From Girardinichthys multiradiatus (taxonomy: Eukaryota; Chordata; Actinopteri; Cyprinodontiformes; Goodeidae): a DNA stretch of 64,000 bases. Each line of letters starts with the position of its first letter. Position 1 is the stretch's first letter. The stretch covers positions 46,983,914 to 47,047,913 of the forward strand of contig NC_061799.1 of the NCBI RefSeq assembly GCF_021462225.1. The letters are read 5' to 3'. Positions 32,387 through 44,402 of this stretch are shown one piece after another. The notes under the pieces are model-generated. The model was given only the letters and a program-made list of their open reading frames with translations, was not told the origin of the DNA and made no database searches. Made by a program: the position numbers and the translations under genes.

Positions 32387-33408
32387 GTCTTCCACCTCTA
32401 TAGGTTTCTTATATTACACCAAACCAAACATCATCGTGTTCTTGTTCTGAGGTTCTTTCTCTTCTTGGTTGCTGAGATAAACTGTAGAAGATTCCATGTT
32501 GAACAGAGGAAGGTGATTGGCCAGTGGAGGGTGATGTTCTTCTCTAAGAGTCCTTTATGATTAGGACTCTCCTGTCCTGGATCCATTCAGGGTCCCATTA
32601 GTGACCAAATATCTGCTTAGAGCTACTAAGCGTTCAGTAATGAATCAGTTCTCAACACCACATGGTGTTTCAGTTGGTGCAGCCAACATGGCCCGATTTT
32701 TCCTTCCTCTTGATGAAGATACACTTCACCCTCCTCAGCCACCACCCTGTCAGGATTAAGAAGAATCCCTGCTGCTGTGATGAACATCAGCTTCTGTAGT
32801 TTATTACATGCATTTAATGTTTCTAGCAGACATGTAGAAGATACTATATGACAGCCTCTGTGACGTAGTACTGGCAATGAGTACATTTATATGTTGGTCT
32901 GATCTTGTTTTGTCTGCCCATGTTTTTTGTTTTTAAATATTTTTTCACTTACCGTCATGCTGCCCGCTTGTCTGCATTCCGGGGTCCTACACTGTACTAA
33001 CCTTAACATGCTATTATAAAGACAGATTTAATTTCCATAACTGATATTCCAGTTTGATCTGACATGTTAAACAATTCAGCAAAGTTAGAGGAAACCCTGA
33101 TGACTGCATCTATTAGTTCACTTTGCAGCAATCCCTCATACTGAGCGACAGTGGAGAGGAAAACTTCCTTTTAACAGGAAGAAACCTCCAGCAGAACCAG
33201 AACCAGGCTCATTGTGAGCATCCATCTGCAGCAACTGAGCAGGAAGACAGAGCAGACGCAGGCTTTTAGATCACACCATCTTCCTTCTGTGCAACAGAAC
33301 CTCCAACAGTCAGGCTTCAAACTCAACCCAAACATATGAACTAACAGCCACATTTTATCCAGATCTATTGCAACAACATTCCTTTACAGTAATGTTAATG
33401 TAACTTGT
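32387..33408. other. Intergenic DNA with a dispersed repeat
   Basis: No gene seen. 33110-33260 (TTGCAGCAATCCCTCATAC, GGAAGAAACCTCCAGCAGAA) is a repeat also at 56685-56830. Confidence 0.5.
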
Positions 33409-33409
33409 C

Positions 33410-33940
33410 ACGGTTCTGTCACGGTTCACTTGGAATTGGACCCCAGAATGCAGATGAGCAGGCAGCGTGATGGTAAGTGAAAAAAAAAAAAGGTTTAATA
33501 ACAAAAACTCACTCACAGCAGGAGGCAGGAACACAACAAACGGGCAGGCAAGATCAAAAAGACTTGGTTTTTAGAACAAGACATGAGCATGAGAATGAAA
33601 GATGTTTCCGCGAAGACTAACAAAACAGGTGTGAATATATGGCGTGAAAACCAGGTGGAGTAAGGAGACAGATTAACTTGAAGCAGGTGAACTGAATAAA
33701 CTTAATTAACAGAACAAAATGTGACTGGAGCAAAACAGAGACTCCTGAACACAAACTAGAAAAACATGAAGCAAAAGCATAACTAGATCTGAAAACCAAA
33801 CTTGACAAAACATGAACAAGACGACAAAACAAAAGCATGACCAGGAAAATAAACAGAAACATGATTCAAAACTTGAACAGTGAAAAAACATAAGGAAAAA
33901 CCAGAAACCAAAAACCAAACCCTACATCATGACAGTAATT
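33410..33940 (-). repeat. T-rich dispersed repeat, minus strand
   Basis: Bounded by GTCACGGTTCTGTCACGG on the left and CATCATGACAG on the right, which pair weakly as inverted ends (TGTCA(C/T)G). It resembles 27470-28020. Possibly a non-autonomous DNA element; the open frames in it are composition-driven. Confidence 0.5.
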
Positions 33941-34029
33941 AATACAGTTAATATCTGTTAGTGGCTGAACTCACTCACCCTGTTTAATGTGCTGTTGTTT
34001 TCTGCCCACCTCAATATAATAAAGATTTT

Positions 34030-34800
34030 ATCCAACAGTTCTCTGAAGTTTTAGCAGATTTTATTCCTATTTATGATCATGTTTTAATATGTAGGGATTT
34101 TATTATCCATGTGTGTGTTGTCCCTTTGACTCCTTAGCTTCTGACTTTTCAAGGCTTTTTGCATCTTTTAACTGAACACAATCAGTCAGTGGACCAAGAC
34201 ATCATCTTGGAAACATGTTGGACCTTGTTCCTTCTCATGGGCTGTCCATCTCTCTGTGAAATATCTGAGAGCACCATCTCAAATCATTTCCCCATCACCA
34301 TTGACCTTGAGGCTCCTTCTCCAGCCAGTAAGCCACTGGCAGCAGGGTGTTGTCATCACATCCTGACACCTACAGCGGGGCAGGTCACTGCTGCGTTTAT
34401 ATCCTCACAGCTTGTTGCTCTAACTGGACTGGATGCCTCATTTTGTTCTGATGATTTTCTTTCCTCTTTTCATGAGACTTACAATGAGATCCTGGACTCA
34501 GTTCCTCCAGTTAGGTTTAAACCTACGAAGCCCAGATCTGAGCCCTGGATAAATGAAGTCATCTGTGATGCTCAGGAGGACATGCAGAAAAGCTGAACGA
34601 CACAGTCTGGGTCAGTACCAGAGATCGGCTAAGGAGACAAAATCTTAGTTTTTCTCTCTTTCCTGGACTTCATAACTGCTGTCAAACAGTAGCTAAGTAA
34701 AAACTTTCTATTCTTAAATGAGCAAAAGACTGGATGTATTTTATTTGGTGACAATGCCAGCATAGATGTCAGTGCTTTACCTTTTAAATGAAGTATCACT
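34030..34800 (+). mobile_element. LINE fragment: endonuclease end and linker
   Basis: Frame 34159-34596 contains SNHFPITIDLEAPSP, in which SNH replaces the catalytic SDH. It then has CHHILTPTAGQVTAAFISS and PRSEPWINEVI, the linker typical of L2-group fish LINEs before the RT. No RT follows. Confidence 0.7.
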
Positions 34801-35041
34801 GTTAGATACTTGATGAGATCTTGAAGAAGGCTTTCTGTCAGACTGGGTGGAGCTGACAGAAAGGCTGCAATAACTCAGAGAAGATCTCAGTTCAGCAACT
34901 CAGACTCTCAACAAGTCTCCTCCTACTGACTGCAGAGCTGCTGCAGAAAACTGCTGGACTCCAGCTGTGTGAGAACATCAGGACAAACATCCTCATCTAA
35001 TTCAGCCTCAACATCACTTCCAACATTTCACCTGTGGAAAC

Positions 35042-35634
35042 ATGGAAACACTGGCTGTGATTTGCTTCTTCTCAGCTCTTGTAGGTACGTATGTTTCTGA
35101 GCAGAAACGCTTCAGATCCAGGTTCAGATCCAGGCTGGATTTTCTTTGAGCTTCAGATTGTAAAGTTTCAATGACCCAGTTCTACATCACATAGAACCTG
35201 ATGCTCCATCAGGAAGAAGTGATCAGTAAATTGTTCCCAGCATCATCTGTGTTCACAGTAACTGTCATTGTAGCTGCGTCTGACTTTGGACCAGAGCTGT
35301 GAATATAACATGATGTTTGATCAGCAGGTCAGAGCTTGGAAGCTGATATTACTGCCATCAGATCTGAAGTGTTTTCATCAGAGGGACCCAGAGTTACTCT
35401 GTCCTGTAACTATTCAGTCAAAGCTAACAACCTCCAGTGGTATCGACAAGATCCTGGATCAGCGCCTCAGTTCCTTCTGCTGATCACTGATACTAAAGAT
35501 CCATCTGTGGTGAAAGCAGAACCTCCAAACCCTCGACTGACTGCAGAACTGAACAAGCAGAGGAACCAAGTGGACCTGCTGATCTCCTCTGCTGCAGTGA
35601 CAGACTCTGCTGTGTACTACTGTGCTCTGCAGCC
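35042..35634 (+). CDS. TRAV: TCR alpha/delta V segment V8, CALQ group
   Basis: Exon 1 (35042-35084) encodes METLAVICFFSALV, followed by GTACGT. Exon 2 (35328-35634) is taken to start after GATCAGCAG because phase 1 then gives GQSLEADITAIRSEVFSSEG; the next AG would put a stop in frame. FR1 ends RVTLSCNYS with the first cysteine, FR2 is LQWYRQDPGSAPQFLLL, and FR3 is [20 protein letters not shown]. The CDR2 region (DTKDPSVVKAEPPNP) is long. Leader and upstream region are unlike those of the other V genes, so it forms its own subgroup. Frame, splice sites and RSS are intact. Confidence 0.94.
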
Positions 35635-35672
35635 CACAGTGACAGGAAACACCAGAACTCTGTACAAGAACC
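35635..35672 (+). promoter_or_regulatory. RSS of V8 (22-bp spacer)
   Basis: Heptamer CACAGTG at 35635-35641, nonamer ACAAGAACC at 35664-35672; spacer identical to that of V2. Confidence 0.95.
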
Positions 35673-35690
35673 TGCAATACTCCACAACAT

Positions 35691-35702
35691 CCACTAGAGG
35701 GC
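35691..35702 (+). promoter_or_regulatory. CTCF-like core after V8 RSS
   Basis: CCACTAGAGGGC, exact fit, 18-bp gap from the nonamer. Confidence 0.6.
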
Positions 35703-36235
35703 CTCACACACTGTTCTACCTCTCTGGTTTGTTAGGATTCAGCTGAGAATAAAGAAGACATCAGTGTTGCTGCATCATTGAACTCTTGATGATGAGAAGG
35801 TTTAGATGATGAAGGAGGGATGATGGTTGCTCCATGCTGGAGGTGCAGCCTGTGCAGGACAGCAGCATCAGGGACAGAGTGTTGATCCACCATCAAGATG
35901 TTTCTAACCAGTTCTGTTCAACTTTCAGGCCACTGATCTTCTACACCTCATGACACGTACAAGGTATGTGTCATATATCCTCATGATGCATTCAAGGACA
36001 CCTCGTACACAAATAATTATATTTTGGAGTAAATCTAAACTTATTTTATCTTTAAAATGTATCCTCTATGCTTCTAACACAACATTTTCGATCATTTTGA
36101 AGCGGTTGTGCTGTTGATATTTGGTTTTAATAAATGATCTAATTTAAACAAATCTTCAGTCACTTCTCTGCTGTGTCCGGGCTGGTAAAGGCCGGTAAAA
36201 AAAACAACACACATCACATTAATTTACTTCCATCT
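35703..36235. other. Intergenic DNA downstream of V8
   Basis: No gene seen. Confidence 0.4.
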
Positions 36236-36830
36236 CAGCCCAGGAAGAGGAGGAGTCAGAGCTGGAATTCTTGAACCAAAACACTATTCCCACTTCCAAG
36301 CGGTCTCTATCCATACGGCTTTCAGCCGAAGTCAGACAGGAGGGCCACCGTGCATGAATGTCTTCTTGAAGGTGAGAAAGTTAAGTATGATCAGCTGCTC
36401 AGATAATCCAATGTTCATATGAAAGGGAGTGATTAAGACAGGCATGGCTTGACTTTTCTTTCTGAGACCTACAGAAGCAGCCTGTGTTCCAGAAAACTCC
36501 CAGCAGAGACGTTGTCTCTATTTGAAGCAGTTTTTCCCCTGCCTGGAAGAAGACAGCGCAGGAGCTGCAGCACCGCACACTTTCCTGCGTGCACATCCAG
36601 ATAGGAGGAGCCACCCCCCGAGCATCCCGTCCAGTGAAGTAACTGCAGCAGTACTTTGTTCTGCCCGTCACGAGGATGGATTGGGCCGAGAACCAGCGAC
36701 CATTGGACCTCCTGTCTTTTCTTCAGAACGGTTCACGTAAGAGGTGGTGTTTGGGCAAAGAAAATGTCTTTCTCAATGAAATAATTTACTCTTACTCATA
36801 ATCGTCGTCTTAAACTTCATCCGGAACATG
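36236..36830 (+). repeat. Dispersed repeat R-A, copy 1
   Basis: Starts CAGCCCAGGAAGAGGAGG. The blocks AATCCAATGTTCATATGAAA, GCTTGACTTTTCTTTCTGAG and GTAAGAGGTGGTGTTTGGGC recur in the same order at 52495, 61745 and, reversed, 44640. No protein was recognised; it could be a non-autonomous element. Confidence 0.6.
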
Positions 36831-36839
36831 GTCGCAGGG

Positions 36840-37150
36840 GTAGCAGTCTCAATAGAGACACCCAGAAGTCCCTCTCCCCAGAGAGCTCCTCCGGGGTGTG
36901 CCCAACGTGTTCCCAGACCAGCCGAGAGACACAGTCCCTCCAGCGTGTCCTGGGCCTCCTTCTGTCCCCATTACTGCAGCAGCCGCACCGATCCGTCTGT
37001 CAATCTCCTGTTCCATTCTCCCCTCACTCGTGAACAAGACCCCAAGATACTTGAACTCTTCCACCTTCGGCAGGAACTCCCCTCCAACCTGAAGAGGACA
37101 AGCCATCCTTTTCCGGGCTCCTCCAGGTCCGAGGCCATAAAGCAGTCTGA
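36840..37150 (-). mobile_element. RTE-type LINE RT fragment
   Basis: The minus frame reads VEEFKYLGVLFTSEGRMEQE and IDRRIGAAAAVM, the thumb region of the same LINE family as at 4050-4605. It is inserted inside a copy of repeat R-A, which resumes at about 37150. Confidence 0.75.
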
Positions 37151-37273
37151 ATAAAGTTTATTTCGTCACGTTTTGTTTTGTCTATGTTGAGAAAACTCAG
37201 CTGTCTAACTGCTAGCAGGCTAGCTGTAAACTTTATTTAAAAGGTGGTTTTAAACACTGATCGACCATAACGC

Positions 37274-37355
37274 TCAGCTGCATATCTTCCTGATGATGGA
37301 TGTGTCTCAGCAGCAACATCTTGATCCACTGAGCTGACCATCAGAGAGTTAACCC
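37274..37355 (+). pseudogene. 82-bp V remnant (FR3)
   Basis: CATATCTTCCTGATG, GGATGTGTCTCAGCAGCAAC and CTGACCATCAGAGAGTTAAC match 55831-55902 of the V pseudogene at 55346 ([11 protein letters not shown] region). It stops before the second cysteine. Repeat R-A precedes it and the LINE at 37356 follows. The junction TTAACCCT is shared with repeat R-A, which may have guided the break. Confidence 0.75.
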
Positions 37356-39390
37356 TTTATTAAAAAGAAAATCTTTGACATACTCCTGAAGATGATTACA
37401 TCATCCTCAGCAAGTGAGACAACATTGGAAATAACTGTAGAACCTGATCTGTGTTTGGACTGTTTTGATCCTGTGGAGCTTCCTGAGTTATCAGAAATAT
37501 TAGCTTCATCTAAACCTTCAACTTGTATGTTAGACCCAATCCCAACCAAATTATTTAAGGAAGTGTTCCCTCTGATTACCAGCCCCATTTTAGATATGAT
37601 TAATCTATCTTTAGTAAATGGATCAGAACCACAGGCTTTTAAGTTAGCTGTAATTAAACCTTTTCTGAAGAAACCTTCGCTTGATCGAGATGACTTAATA
37701 AATTACAGACCTATATCCAATCTTCCATTCTTATCTAAAATTCTTGAGAAAATAGTTGCTAATCAAATGTGTGAACATTTATACAGCAATGACCTGTTTG
37801 AAGAGTTTCAGTCAGGTTTCAGAGCTCATCATAGCACTGAAACAGCTCTGCTGAAAGTCACTAATGATATTCTTATGGCCTCAGATAATGGACTTGTGTC
37901 TGTTCTGGTTCTGTTAGATCTCAGTGCTGCATTTGATCCAGTCGACCATAATATTCTCTTAAAAAGGCTGGAATATGCTGTAGGGATCAGGGGAACAGCG
38001 CTAGGCTGGTTTAAATCTTATCTGTCTGACAGATTCCAGTTTGTTCATGTAAATGATAAATCATCTTTAAACTCCAGGGTTAATTGTGGAGTACCACAGG
38101 GTTCAGTACTTGGGCCAATTCTCTTTACTATATATATGCTTCCAATAGGTCAAATTATTAGGCAGCATATAATAAATTTTCACTTTTACGCTGATGATAC
38201 TCAGCTTTACTTACACATAAATCCTGATGAACCCAACCAGTGAGATAGACTACAAGCATGTCTTGAAGATATAAAAACTTGGATGACTTTAAATTTTTTG
38301 TTTCTAAAATCAGACAAGACAGAAGTTGTCGTCTTTGGACCGGAGTCTTTAAAAAAGAAACTGCTTAGTCAATCACTTAACCTGGATGGCATTAAATTGA
38401 CCTCCCATAATAAAGTAAAAAACCTTGATGTAATCTTTGACTAGGACATGTCATTTAAATCCCATATTAAACAGGTTTCTAGGATTTCCTTCTTTCATCT
38501 CCGGAACATTGCCAAAATTAGAAATATCCTGTCCAGGAGTGACGCTGAAAAACTAGTCCATGCATTTGTTACTTCAAGGCTGGACTATTGTAATTCTTTA
38601 CTATCAGGATGTCCACAAAATGCAGTTAAAAGCCTTCAGCTGATTCAAAATGCTGCAGCAAGAGTTTTGATGAAAATTAAAAAGAGAAATCATATTTCTC
38701 CTATTTTAGCTTCCCTTCATTGGCTCCCTGTTAAATCCAGAATAGAATTTAAAATTCTCCTCCTCACATATAAAGCCCTTAATGATCTAGCTCCATCATA
38801 CATCAGAGATCTGATTGGTCCATATGTTCCTAACAGAGCACTTTGTTCTCAGACTGCAGGTTTACTGGTGGTTCCTAGAGTCTCTAGAAGTAGAATGGGA
38901 GGCAGATCCTTTAGTTATCAGGCTCCTCTCCTGTGGAACCAGCTCCCAGTTTTAGTCCGTGAGGCAGACACCCTGTCTACTTTTAAGGCTAGGCTTAAAA
39001 CTTTCCTTTTTGATAAAGCTTATAGTTAGAGTGGCTTAGTTTATCCTGAGTTATCTCTGTAGTTATGCTGCTATAGGCTTAGGCTGCTGGAGGACATAAT
39101 GACCACTTTCACTCTCTTTGCTACATTCTCACACTACTCTCCAATTTTGCATTATTTGCTGTTATTTTAGCTTTTAACTTTGTTCTCTCTTTTCTCTTCC
39201 TAGAAGCTATACCTGGCCTGACTCTGTGTCTACCTGTGACACCTTTCTGGAGAGGGGAATCGTCCGAGCTTCTGCAACAACTTAATGCTCACCTTCTACA
39301 GATGATCCACATAGCCCTGTCTTTCAGTGTTTAACCCTTTCTCTCTCCTAGACATAGCAATTGACTGAGCTTCTACTGTAACTAATTATA
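37356..39390 (+). mobile_element. L2-group LINE, 5'-truncated, two stops
   Basis: The frame starting at 37392 covers the [61 protein letters not shown] and [12 protein letters not shown] with the catalytic Asp pair. Stops in the same frame at 38241-38243 (TGA) and 38442-38444 (TAG) break it. Beyond them the frame continues through RLDYCNSLLSGCPQNA and LASLHWLPVKSRIEFKILLL to a stop after LFDKAYS at about 39029. The 3' untranslated part runs to about 39390. It is the sister of 23500-25770 but keeps the YADD box. Confidence 0.9.
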
Positions 39391-39752
39391 CACTCACCGG
39401 CCACTTTATTAGGTACACCTTGCCAGTACCAGGCTGGACCGCCTTTTTTCTTCAGAAATGCCTTAATCCTTGGAGGCATATGTTCAACAAGGTACCGGAA
39501 AAATTTCTCAGAGAGTTTGGTCCATATTGACATGATAGCATCACACAGATGCTGCAGGGTTGTCGGCTGCACATGCATGATGTGAATCTCCTGTTCCACC
39601 ACATCCCAAAGTTGCTCTATTGGATTGAGATCTGGTGACTGTGGAGGCCATTTGAGTCCAGTGAACTCATTGTCATGTTTAAGAAGCCAGTCTGAGATGA
39701 TTCGTGCTTTATGACATGGCACATTTTCCTGCTGGAAGTAACCATCCGAAGA
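39391..39752 (-). mobile_element. Older Tc1-like element, split by a Tc1 insertion
   Basis: The left end is CACTCACCGGCCACTTTATT. The minus frame reads PCHKARIISDWLLKHDNEF then WPPQSPDLNPIEQLWDVVEQ, the C-terminal catalytic region with Glu. At TA 39753-39754 the Tc1 of 39755-40975 is inserted, and the older element resumes at 40978-41030. Confidence 0.8.
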
Positions 39753-39754
39753 TA

Positions 39755-40975
39755 CAGGGGTTGGACAATGAAAGTGAAACAGCTGTCATTTTAGTGTGGG
39801 AGGTTTCAAGGCTAAATTGGACCAGCCTGGTAGCCAGTCTTCATTGATTGCACATTGCACCAGTAAGAGCAGAGTGTGAAGGTTCAATTAACAGGGTAAG
39901 ACCATAGTTTTGCTCAAAATATTGAAATGCACACAACATTATGGGTGACATACCAGCGTTCAAAAGAGGACAAATTGTTGGTGCACGTCTTGCTGGTGCA
40001 TCTGTGACCAAGACAGCAAGTCTTTGTGATGTATCAAGAGCCATGGTATCCAGGGTAATGTCAGCATACCACCAAGAAGGATGAACCACATCCAACAGGA
40101 TTAACTGTGGATGCAAGAAGAAGCTGTCTGAAAGGGATGTTCTGGTGCTAACCCGGATTGTATCCAAAAAACATAAAACCACGGCTGCCCAAATCACGGC
40201 AGAATTAAATGTGCACCTCAACTCTCCTGTTTCCACCAGAACTGTCCGTCAGGAGCTCCACAGGGTCAATATACATGACCGGGCTGCTATAGCCGCACCT
40301 TTGGTCACTCATGCCAATGCCAAACGTTGGTTTCAATGGTGCAAGGAGCGCAAATCTTGGGCTGTGGACAATGTGAAACATGTATTGTTCTCTGATGAGT
40401 CCACCTTTACTATTTTCCCCCAGACTGTTGCATGCCCAGAGTGAAGCATGGGGGTGGATCAGTGATGGTTTGGGCTGCCATATCATGGCATTCCCTTGGC
40501 CCAATACTTGTGCTAGATGGGCGCGTCACTGCCAAGGACTACCGAACCATTCTTGAGGACCATGTGCATCCAATGGTTCAAACATTGTATCCTGAAGGCG
40601 GTGCCGTGTATCAGGATGACAATGCACCAATACACACAGCAAGACTGGTGAAAGATTGGTTTGATGAACATGAAAGTGAAGTTGAACATCTCCCACGGCC
40701 TGCACAGTCACCAGATCTAAATATTATTGAGCCACTTTGGGGTGTTTTGGAGGAGCGAGTCAGGAAACGTTTTCCTCCACCAGTATCACGTAGTGACCTG
40801 GCCACTATCCTGCAAGAAGAATGGCATAAAATCCCTCTGACCACTGTGCAGGACTTGTATATGTCATTCCCAAGACGAATTGACGCTGTATTGGCCGCAA
40901 AAGGAGGTCCTACACCATACTAATAAATTATTGTGGTCTAAAACCAGGTGTTTCAGTTTCATTGTCCAACCCCTG
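39755..40975 (+). mobile_element. Tc1 element with both inverted repeats, defective
   Basis: Left end CAGGGGTTGGACAATGAAAG and right end, in reverse, CAGGGGTTGGACAATGAAAC are terminal inverted repeats. TA lies on both sides (39753-39754, 40976-40977), and the length is 1221 bp. The transposase frame 40145-40444 ends just after LFSDEST; a deletion of about 33 bp relative to the left copy at 2010-2050 and a TGA follow. The rest (40432-40923) has YQDDNAPIHTA and SPDLNIIEPLW with the catalytic Asp and Glu. N-terminal codons near 40080-40140 are also disturbed. Confidence 0.92.
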
Positions 40976-41030
40976 TAGGTACACTGTGGTCATAAAGGGA
41001 TGGACATAGTCAGCAAAAATACTCAGGTAG

Positions 41031-42330
41031 GCTTCCCCACCTATTTTTGTTTTTAAATGCACACAACAACATGCATCAACACCGCATTTGAGTGGGCGGA
41101 GGTAGGCTTGGGGTCTTTTCACACCCCCGTTTGCTGTTTGCTTTCTGAGGCAGGGAGCGGGCTTTCTGGTCGGGATCTGGGCTGGGGTTGAGGTTCATGT
41201 CTTGGCGGTTGTCTGGTGCTCGGACTGGCTCTTGGGCACTCTCAGGATCGTTTGGATTGCCTTGAATCTTGGTCCCCGGCTTTGGTGCCCTGTCCGTCGG
41301 TTGGGGGGCGTCAGGTTCCGGCGAGGGGGTCTTGGCCAGGTGGTGTGCAGTGTTGATTGAGATGTGGCTTTGATTTGGTGGAGGGGCTGGCCAGCTTGCT
41401 TGGTGCGGTGGGGTGTGCCGTGCGGGAGAGTGGGTGGCCGGCAGCCTGGGGCTCCTGGGGTTTGGGTGTTGGCGGGGTACCTGGTCCTTGGTGTGCTGTG
41501 GTGGCCTTCCTTCAATGCTTCCTTCTGTGGCTCTTGCCCCTGGCCGGGCGCAGGACTATGATTGGCGGTCAGGTGGGTGGCGCGCTGGAGCATGTCTTGT
41601 GCCCGCACTGGGGCGGCTGGTGGGATGTGCTTGGCCTTGAGTGGTTGGCCTGCCCAGTCTGGTTACCCGGCTGGTGCATGTTTCCCTCTTATGGACTGAT
41701 GGCCTGGGGCTGCTGACGGTGGCCAAATAGTTGGGCGGGCTTGGCGATGTGCTGCTCTGCTGGCTGTTGTGTCTGGGGGGCGATCAGGGTGGTGTGTTCG
41801 AGGGGGGCGTGGAGGAGTGCAGCATGTGGGGTAAGGGGGTTGTGTCCTCTTCTTGGATGTGGGGTCACCGGCATCTGGATTGGCTGAGTGACGATGGTAG
41901 AGCTGAGCTGGATAATGTTCTACCTGGGCTACTATTGGAGTGGCAGGGATGTGGGGTGTCTGTGTGGTTGCGGGGGTGGGGTGGGGGACGACAGCCTCGA
42001 GTGCTTGCCACTGGATGGGGATCTCTTGCCAGATGAGTCCAATCTTGGTGTGGGGTCGGGGGTGCCGTTGTGAGCTCATTGCTCGACAGTATCTGCCCTG
42101 TGGGACCTGTGGGCGGCGGCTGGGGCGGCGTTGTGCGGGGCCTTGCTGTCATGGCGCGCTGTGTGGTGGGGGCGGGACATGTCGGGGGTGCTTGGAGCAG
42201 GGCTGTGTGTGGAGCTTGCGCTGTGTGGGTGTTGCTTTGTTGGCTTTTCGGGGATGAAGCTCTCCTGTGGGAGTGTGCCCATGTGCTGTGGGGGGGATTC
42301 ATGGCATTTGGGTTCGATATCTGTGTCCTG
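41031..42330. repeat. G/T-rich strand-skewed repeat, copy 2
   Basis: Second copy of 2666-4045, with the same long proline-rich frames on the minus strand and no recognisable domain. Confidence 0.6.
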
Positions 42331-42359
42331 GTTGGGGCTAGCCCAGTGGGGAGATTCAT

Positions 42360-42537
42360 GTCGGGTTCATTGGGGGTGGGAGGGTCCATCAGATAGTCAA
42401 ACCTCGGATACAGGAAGAGCAGTTTGGTTTTCGTCCTGGCTGTGGAACACTGGACCAGCTCCACACCCTCAGCAGGGTCCTGGAGGGTTCCTGGGAGTTC
42501 GCCCAACCAGTCTACATGTGCTTTGTGGACTTGGAGA
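42360..42537 (+). mobile_element. RTE-type LINE fragment, left part
   Basis: Counterpart of 4050-4213: the reading VYMCFVDLE is cut at GGACTTGGAGAA, where the minus-strand LINE at 42538 begins. It resumes at 43857. Confidence 0.85.
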
Positions 42538-43856
42538 ATTCAATTCAATTCAATTCAAAAATACTTTATTAATCCCAAAGGGAAATGGTCAGGATTCTCC
42601 ATAATGTTCTTCATTTTATGAAGAATCTGTCTTTCCACAATGATTTCCAGAGGTTCCAGAGGAGTCCCCAGAACAGAACCAGCCTTTTTTATCAGCTTGT
42701 TGAGCTTTTTTAAGTCCCTGGTTCTGATGCTGCTTCCCCAGCAGATGATGGCAGAACAGATCATCACACTTTCCACAACAGACTTATAGAAGATATGCAG
42801 CATTTTGCTGGAAACATTGAAGGTCCTAAGCTTCCTCAAGAAGTACAGTCTGCTCTGTCCCTTCTTGTAGATGGCTTCACAGTTGCATCTCCACTCTAGT
42901 CTGTTGTCCAGGTGAACACCGAGGTATTTATACTCCTCCACCACCTCCACTTCTTCTCCCATGATAGAAATAGTGTTTGACTTATTCCTGTTTCTCTTAA
43001 AATCTACAATCATCTCCTTTGTTTTAGTCACGTTCAAAATGAGATGATTATTTCCACACCATGCCACAAAGTGGTCCACCACCTTCCTGTACTCAGCTTC
43101 TTGTCCATCTCTGAACCACCAACGACTGCAGAATCATCCGAGTATTTCTGCAGATGACAGGAGTCTGTCTTGTACTGGAAGTCTGAGGTGTACAGAGTGA
43201 AAAGGAATGGTGAGAGTACAGTCCCCTGTGGTGCTCCTGTGCTGCTGACTACCTGGTTAGACTCACAACCCTTCAGTCTCACAAACTGTGGTCTGTTTGT
43301 CAGGTAGTCTTTGATCCAGGAGATTGTTGAGGCCTCCACCTGAGTCTTCTGGAGTTTCTTACAAAACAAATCAGGTTGGATTGTATTAAATGTTCTGGAG
43401 AAATCAAAGAACATGATCCTCACAGTGCTGCTGGCTTTGTCCAGATGACAGTGGGTTTGTTGAAGCAGGTGTTTGATGGCATCTTCAACTCCAACTCCAC
43501 AGCGATAAGCAAACTGAAGGGGGTCCTGATGGTTTACCGTTTGCTTACCCTGGTGGGCCAACAGGAGTCTCTCTAGGACCTTCATGATGTGAGATGTCAG
43601 GGCAACAGGTCTATAGTCATTGAGAACTGATGGGTGAGTTTTTTTTGGTACCGGAACAAGACAGGAGGTCTTCCACAACACCGGAACCTTCTTCTGGGCC
43701 AGGCTAAGGTTGAAGAGGTGCTGCAGAATCTCACAGAGCTGTTCTGCACAGGCCTTCAGGACTCTAGGGCTGACATGATCTGTACCTGCAGCCTTATTCC
43801 TATTCAGTCTCTCCAGTTGTCTCTTCACCTGACTTCTTGAGACACACAGGTGGAAG
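42538..43856 (-). mobile_element. LINE inserted into the RTE fragment, 5'-truncated
   Basis: The 3' end on the minus strand is the (GAATT)n repeat preceded by a TTATTAATCCC-type end. Frame 43864-43034 is the [62 protein letters not shown], and YSDDSAVVG with SDD in place of the usual ADD. Frame 43082-42555 continues after a frameshift near 43080: VEVVEEYKYLGVHLDNRLEW. The corresponding position in the left block (4213) has no insertion, which gives a clean empty site. The 5' junction GTGGAAGG overlaps target GGAGAAGG, a microhomology. Confidence 0.9.
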
Positions 43857-44215
43857 GCGTTCAACCTTGTCCCTCAGGGAATCTTGTGGGGGGTACTATG
43901 GGAGTATGGGGTACCTTTGATACGGGCTGTTAGGTACCTGTACAACCGGTGTCAGAGCTTGGTCCGCATTGCCGGCAGTAAGTCGGACTTGTTTCCGGTG
44001 AGGGTTGGACTCTGCCAAGGGTGTCTGGGCTCTCCCTTAGAGATAGGGTGAGAAGCTCGGTCATCTGGGAGGGACTAGGAGTAGAACCGCTGCTTCTCCA
44101 CGTCGAGAGGAGCCAGTTGAGGTGGCTCGGACATCTGGTTAGGATGCCTCCTGGACGCTTTCCTGGTAAGGTGTTCCGGGCATGTCCCACTATTATTCAT
44201 TATCCTTGGGTAATC

Positions 44216-44264
<49 letters not shown>

Positions 44265-44265
44265 A
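43857..44265 (+). mobile_element. RTE-type LINE fragment, right part
   Basis: Counterpart of 4213-4605: GCGTTCAACCTTGTCCCTCA through SQLRWLGHLVRMPPGRFPG to a (CAAT)n tail at 44217-44263, longer than in the left copy. Confidence 0.85.
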
Positions 44266-44402
44266 ATCCAGGCTGCAAACTTTAAAATGATCTAAACTCT
44301 CAGCTAACCGCAGGTCTTCAGTAAGGTTCTTAACAGCTGAGGGACACCTCACTGTGTTGTGATTATAATATTGAGTATATTATTTAATATTTAATAATAT
44401 TT

